Of a DNA stretch of 7,583 bases, positions 6,753 through 7,583 are shown piece by piece. Each line of letters starts with the position of its first letter. Position 1 is the first letter of the stretch. The DNA is from Pseudomonadota bacterium (GTDB lineage Bacteria; Pseudomonadota; Gammaproteobacteria; Xanthomonadales; Marinicellaceae). Position numbers and translations under genes: made by a program. The notes under the pieces were generated by a model. That model made no database searches, was not told the DNA's origin, and worked only from the letters and a program-made list of their open reading frames with translations. The stretch lies in the NCBI GenBank assembly GCA_008501575.1, contig QQUO01000173.1, positions 1-7,583 on the forward strand. Reading direction: 5' to 3'.

Positions 6753-6778
6753 GAATTGATTTTATTGTATGAAATATT
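6739..6778. repeat. Imperfect 17-bp palindrome overlapping the promoter -35
   Basis: AATATTTCAT (6739-6748) and ATGAAATATT (6769-6778) are perfect inverted 10-mers. Pairing continues inward to 6755/6762 with one G-T and one G-A mismatch, leaving a 6-nt centre (6756-6761). The left arm contains the -35 hexamer candidate. This is the layout of a repressor or activator operator. A hairpin terminator for the upstream gene is less likely because the stem is AT-rich, has no T-run, and lies about 140 nt after that gene's stop. Confidence 0.5.
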
Positions 6779-6917
6779 ATGGTTAGTTATATAACCATTG
6801 TAATCCTAATCAACAATTCATATTACAAGTTACCAATGGCTTTAATCAGTTAAAACGGTTAAGAATGCCATTATTTTTGAAATGTATCGCTTAGAAATAT
6901 TAGCAACAGCACATGAC
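6779..6917. other. AT-rich intergenic stretch with short inverted repeats
   Basis: No gene is visible. It holds a perfect 10-bp palindrome GTTATATAAC (6786-6795), nested inverted repeats TTGTAAT/ATTACAA (6798-6804, 6822-6828) and CCATTG/CAATGG (6795-6800, 6834-6839), and AATGGC/GCCATT (6835-6840, 6867-6872). The last could be part of a weak terminator for the gene ending at 6918, but there is no clear T-run. Some of these are expected by chance in AT-rich sequence. Confidence 0.3.
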
Positions 6918-7583
6918 TTAATCTTCACGAGCCAACGCCAAAAGCTGCCATGAATCGGGTTCATCGGTTAAAAAGGTGCCCACTGAAATTTTAAAGCCTG
7001 AGCCTTGATTCGGCGCCAAGTGTTTTTCTGTACTATAGGCATTTCCGATACCAATAGGCTCTCCAGCAGCATTATAAGCCACCGCAATAACACGAACATA
7101 TTTGACTCGGCTGTCGTGGTTGTTAAGCACATCACCAATAATTTCAAACTGCTGGCTCTTACTGGTGACGGTGTAGTCTGAGACTTTGACCTGAACTTGT
7201 TTTGCACCAAACTGACCGGGTTCACTGGCTAACGCTGTGATTTTTTGTTCAATTGTTTCATTGGGTGGCTCACTTAAATAAACCAGCACGCTGGTTTTTT
7301 CACCGGGCTCTAATTGTTCTTTGTATGACCAACCGCCCTGCTCCACCACCCGTTTTCCTTGTGCATTGAACAAACTAACCATAACACCGGGTCTGACCAT
7401 GGTTTTATCGCCGGTATTTTGAACGCCAAAAATCCAGTATTGACCGCCGTTAGAGATTTTGCCGCTTACTTGGCTTTGAATGGTGAGGAATTGATTAATG
7501 GACTCTTTGTTGCTTTGGGAACTCTTCTGTTGTTTAATCAAAACCGGGATATTGCTTAATGCCTCAACGTCTGCAAGCTCAGT
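6918..7583 (-). CDS. Protein with two FxLYD-like repeats, 5' end outside the window
   Basis: The reading frame stays open to the window edge (visible N-terminal residues TELADVEALSNIPVLIKQQ), so the true start is not seen; a TTG at 7541 is internal. The visible 221 residues hold two beta-sandwich repeats of FxLYD type. The first runs from VSGKISNGGQYWIFGVQNTG through MVSLFNAQGKRV to LEPGEKTSVLVYL. The second runs from FEIIGDVLNNHDSRVKYVRV through AVAYNAAGEPIGIG to LAPNQGSGFKISV. Both share the order of a conserved Gly, an Asn-containing turn, a Tyr- or Phe-Asn-x-x-Gly hairpin, and a PGE- or PNQ-type turn before the last strand. Such domains are usually extracytoplasmic and non-catalytic, but no signal sequence can be checked here. 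A 228-nt gap with its own promoter candidate separates it from the DUF3224 gene, so joint transcription is uncertain. Confidence 0.7.
   Translation of the reverse strand, partial: TELADVEALSNIPVLIKQQKSSQSNKESINQFLTIQSQVSGKISNGGQYWIFGVQNTGDKTMVRPGVMVSLFNAQGKRVVEQGGWSYKEQLEPGEKTSVLVYLSEPPNETIEQKITALASEPGQFGAKQVQVKVSDYTVTSKSQQFEIIGDVLNNHDSRVKYVRVIAVAYNAAGEPIGIGNAYSTEKHLAPNQGSGFKISVGTFLTDEPDSWQLLALARED

Noticed and set aside
7539..7541. TTG at 7541 as the start of the FxLYD-like protein
   Set aside because: The same frame stays open to the window edge with protein-like sequence, so the gene is truncated by the window rather than starting here.
7359..7559. 66-residue plus-strand open frame at the right edge
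   Set aside because: It is antisense to the FxLYD-like gene and shows no recognisable features.
1..7583. Evidence for a phage, transposon, toxin-antitoxin or defence system
   Set aside because: No integrase, transposase, terminal repeats, paired small genes or nuclease motifs are visible; base composition appears uniform by eye across genes.

Overview
The window looks like chromosomal DNA from a moderately AT-rich Gram-negative gammaproteobacterium. A member of the Lysobacterales (Xanthomonadales) or a Marinicella-like marine relative fits best. This rests on the ECF sigma factor paired with a TPR-bearing Ser/Thr kinase, and on a secreted beta-helix protein with a short IFxDGFE-type C-terminal tail. 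It is inference from gene content; there is no rRNA or other phylogenetic marker. I see no mobile element, CRISPR array, tRNA or rRNA.

Layout. (1) Positions 147-1244 (+) encode a secreted right-handed beta-helix protein with a choice-of-anchor-Q-like C-terminal region; its leader has overlapping inverted repeats next to the ribosome binding site. (2) Convergent to it, 4351 down to 1254 (-) is a two-gene operon: an ECF sigma factor and a membrane Ser/Thr kinase with a large C-terminal TPR region. The stop and start codons overlap as GTGA, and a good sigma70-type promoter (TTGACA-17-TATTTT) lies just upstream. (3) From 6689 down to 4523 (-) is a three-gene operon of DUF3224, DUF4166 and a saccharopine-dehydrogenase-like Rossmann oxidoreductase. 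It ends in a plausible intrinsic terminator. A long imperfect palindrome overlaps its best promoter candidate. (4) The right edge (6918 to beyond 7583, -) holds the 3' part of a protein with two FxLYD-like repeats; its start lies outside the window.

How the parts may work together. The sigma factor and kinase very probably form one signalling unit: a periplasmic TPR region would signal through one membrane helix to a cytoplasmic kinase domain that could control the sigma factor. The DUF4166 protein and the dehydrogenase are translationally overlapped, and these domains also occur as one fused protein elsewhere (from memory), so they probably act together on an unknown substrate. No evidence here links the two operons to each other or to the beta-helix gene. 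The most novel-looking items are the dehydrogenase/DUF4166/DUF3224 operon with its palindromic control region, the kinase-linked sigma factor, and the C-terminal DGFE tail.
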